Assembly: GCA_902551985.1 (NCBI GenBank)
Contig: CACDFI010000007.1
Coordinates: 1 to 64,000 of the forward strand
Length of the DNA stretch: 64,000 nucleotides
Source: an uncultured Pelagibacteraceae bacterium
GTDB lineage: Bacteria > Pseudomonadota > Alphaproteobacteria > Pelagibacterales > Pelagibacteraceae
Reading direction: 5' to 3'
Of the stretch, positions 63,573 through 64,000 are shown one piece after another. Every line of letters begins with the position of its first letter. Position 1 is the stretch's first letter. The notes beneath the pieces are model-generated. The model saw only the letters and a list, made by a program, of their open reading frames with translations. It was not told the origin of the DNA and searched no databases. A program made the position numbers and the translations under genes.

Positions 63573-64000
63573 ATATAGATCAAATTAAAAAAGAATTTCC
63601 TATTTTTGATAACAAAGTACAAAATAATGATCTTGTTTATCTAGATAGCGCAAATTCCTCTCAAAAACCAAGAATAGTAATTGATAGAATATATGATTTT
63701 TATTCTAAGGAATTTTCAAATGTAGGTAGAAGCGTTCATTATTTAGCGGTTGCAGCAACAAATTTATATGAGCAAACAAGAACTTCTGTACAAAAATATA
63801 TAAATGCATCTGATAAAAATGAAATTGTTTTTACAAAAGGTGCAACAGAGGCAATAAATCTTGTAGCAAATACATTTGGGCAAAAATATCTTGATGAAGG
63901 TGATGAAGTATTAATTACAGAATTAGAACATCATTCTAATTATGTTCCATGGCATTTTTTAAGAAAATCAAAAAAAATAAATATTGAATTTGCTGAGGTA
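63569..64000 (+). CDS. sufS: Cysteine desulfurase SufS (5' part only)
   Basis: The gene begins with an ATGA overlap at the sufD stop and is cut by the window end after 144 codons. Visible parts are the IDQIKKEFPIFDNKV start, VYLDSANSSQKPRIVIDRI, the VGRSVHYLAVAATNLYE block, FTKGATEAINLVANTFG and ITELEHHSNYVPWHF. These match the class II (SufS) cysteine desulfurase that feeds sulfur to the SufBCD complex. The PLP lysine and active Cys lie outside the window. Confidence 0.93.
   Translation, partial: MNIDQIKKEFPIFDNKVQNNDLVYLDSANSSQKPRIVIDRIYDFYSKEFSNVGRSVHYLAVAATNLYEQTRTSVQKYINASDKNEIVFTKGATEAINLVANTFGQKYLDEGDEVLITELEHHSNYVPWHFLRKSKKINIEFAEV

Noticed and set aside
1-64000. CRISPR arrays, tRNA/rRNA genes, transposons, prophage or toxin-antitoxin modules
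   Set aside because: No spaced direct repeats, no cloverleaf-like or rRNA sequence in the gaps, no transposase or phage proteins, and composition is uniform across the window.

Overview
The window is about 64 kb of very AT-rich, densely packed bacterial chromosome. It looks like a SAR11 / Pelagibacterales alphaproteobacterium. Supporting points are the extreme A/T bias of codons (Lys AAA, Asn AAT, Ile ATA/ATT), intergenic gaps of mostly 0-130 bp, many 1-35 bp gene overlaps, an NDUFA12-type complex I protein, a DUF2155 protein, an alphaproteobacterial-type glutamate-cysteine ligase and a bacterial NAD-formate dehydrogenase. This is inferred from gene content and composition; no 16S rRNA is present. 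I found no rRNA, tRNA, CRISPR array, insertion sequence or prophage. No stretch over 300 bp lacks a gene; the longest clearly non-coding gap is about 130 bp, upstream of iscR, and it carries a recognisable IscR operator.

Left part (1-12.6 kb): an accessory metabolic and transport region. It holds the start of a photolyase/cryptochrome-related gene divergent from an atypical SDR, a PQQ-type sugar dehydrogenase, a FAD amine oxidase-like enzyme, three-gene and two-gene sets with DMT permeases, an MDR reductase, msrA, formate dehydrogenase, an IscU/SufU-like protein paired with an HPP membrane protein, a compact DMT permease / amidinotransferase / threonine aldolase-like operon, and a 2-hydroxyacid dehydrogenase. 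Two small membrane-protein genes (59 and 40 aa) were read directly from the sequence here.

12.6-26.5 kb: about 14 kb all on the minus strand, reading rpsF-rpsR-rplI-dnaB, an MMPL/RND exporter, cvpA-purF, a PhnZ-like HD protein, a DUF255 thioredoxin-like protein, gshA-gshB, a DMT permease and an MFS permease. The joints are so tight that much of it is probably co-transcribed.

26.5-43.5 kb: core biosynthesis. Fatty acid genes (fabD-fabG-acpP) run into gmk. The outer-membrane assembly block lptF-lptG-lptD-surA-pdxA-rsmA lies on the opposite strand. Then come pepA-ndk, purM-purN, a DUF2066 protein, an Hda-like DnaA regulator and aspS.

43.5-59.6 kb: an orphan NrdJ C-terminal-domain protein, NDUFA12, DUF2155, accB-accC, aroQ, thiS-thiG, RNase E/G, PBP1A, prfB with an intact programmed +1 frameshift, a 992-aa AsmA-like protein, tyrS, anmK and a hydrolase.

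59.6-64 kb: the iscR-sufB-sufC-sufD-sufS Fe-S assembly operon, cut by the window edge. A near-consensus type 1 IscR site sits over its promoter.

I do not see an obviously new defence or mobile system. The most unusual items are the amidinotransferase operon, the stand-alone NrdJ C-terminal domain, an RNase E/G lacking the usual Zn-link cysteines, a PhnZ-family HD protein without the Tyr/Glu pair, the SufU-like/HPP pair, and a hairpin that pairs with the msrA start codon.
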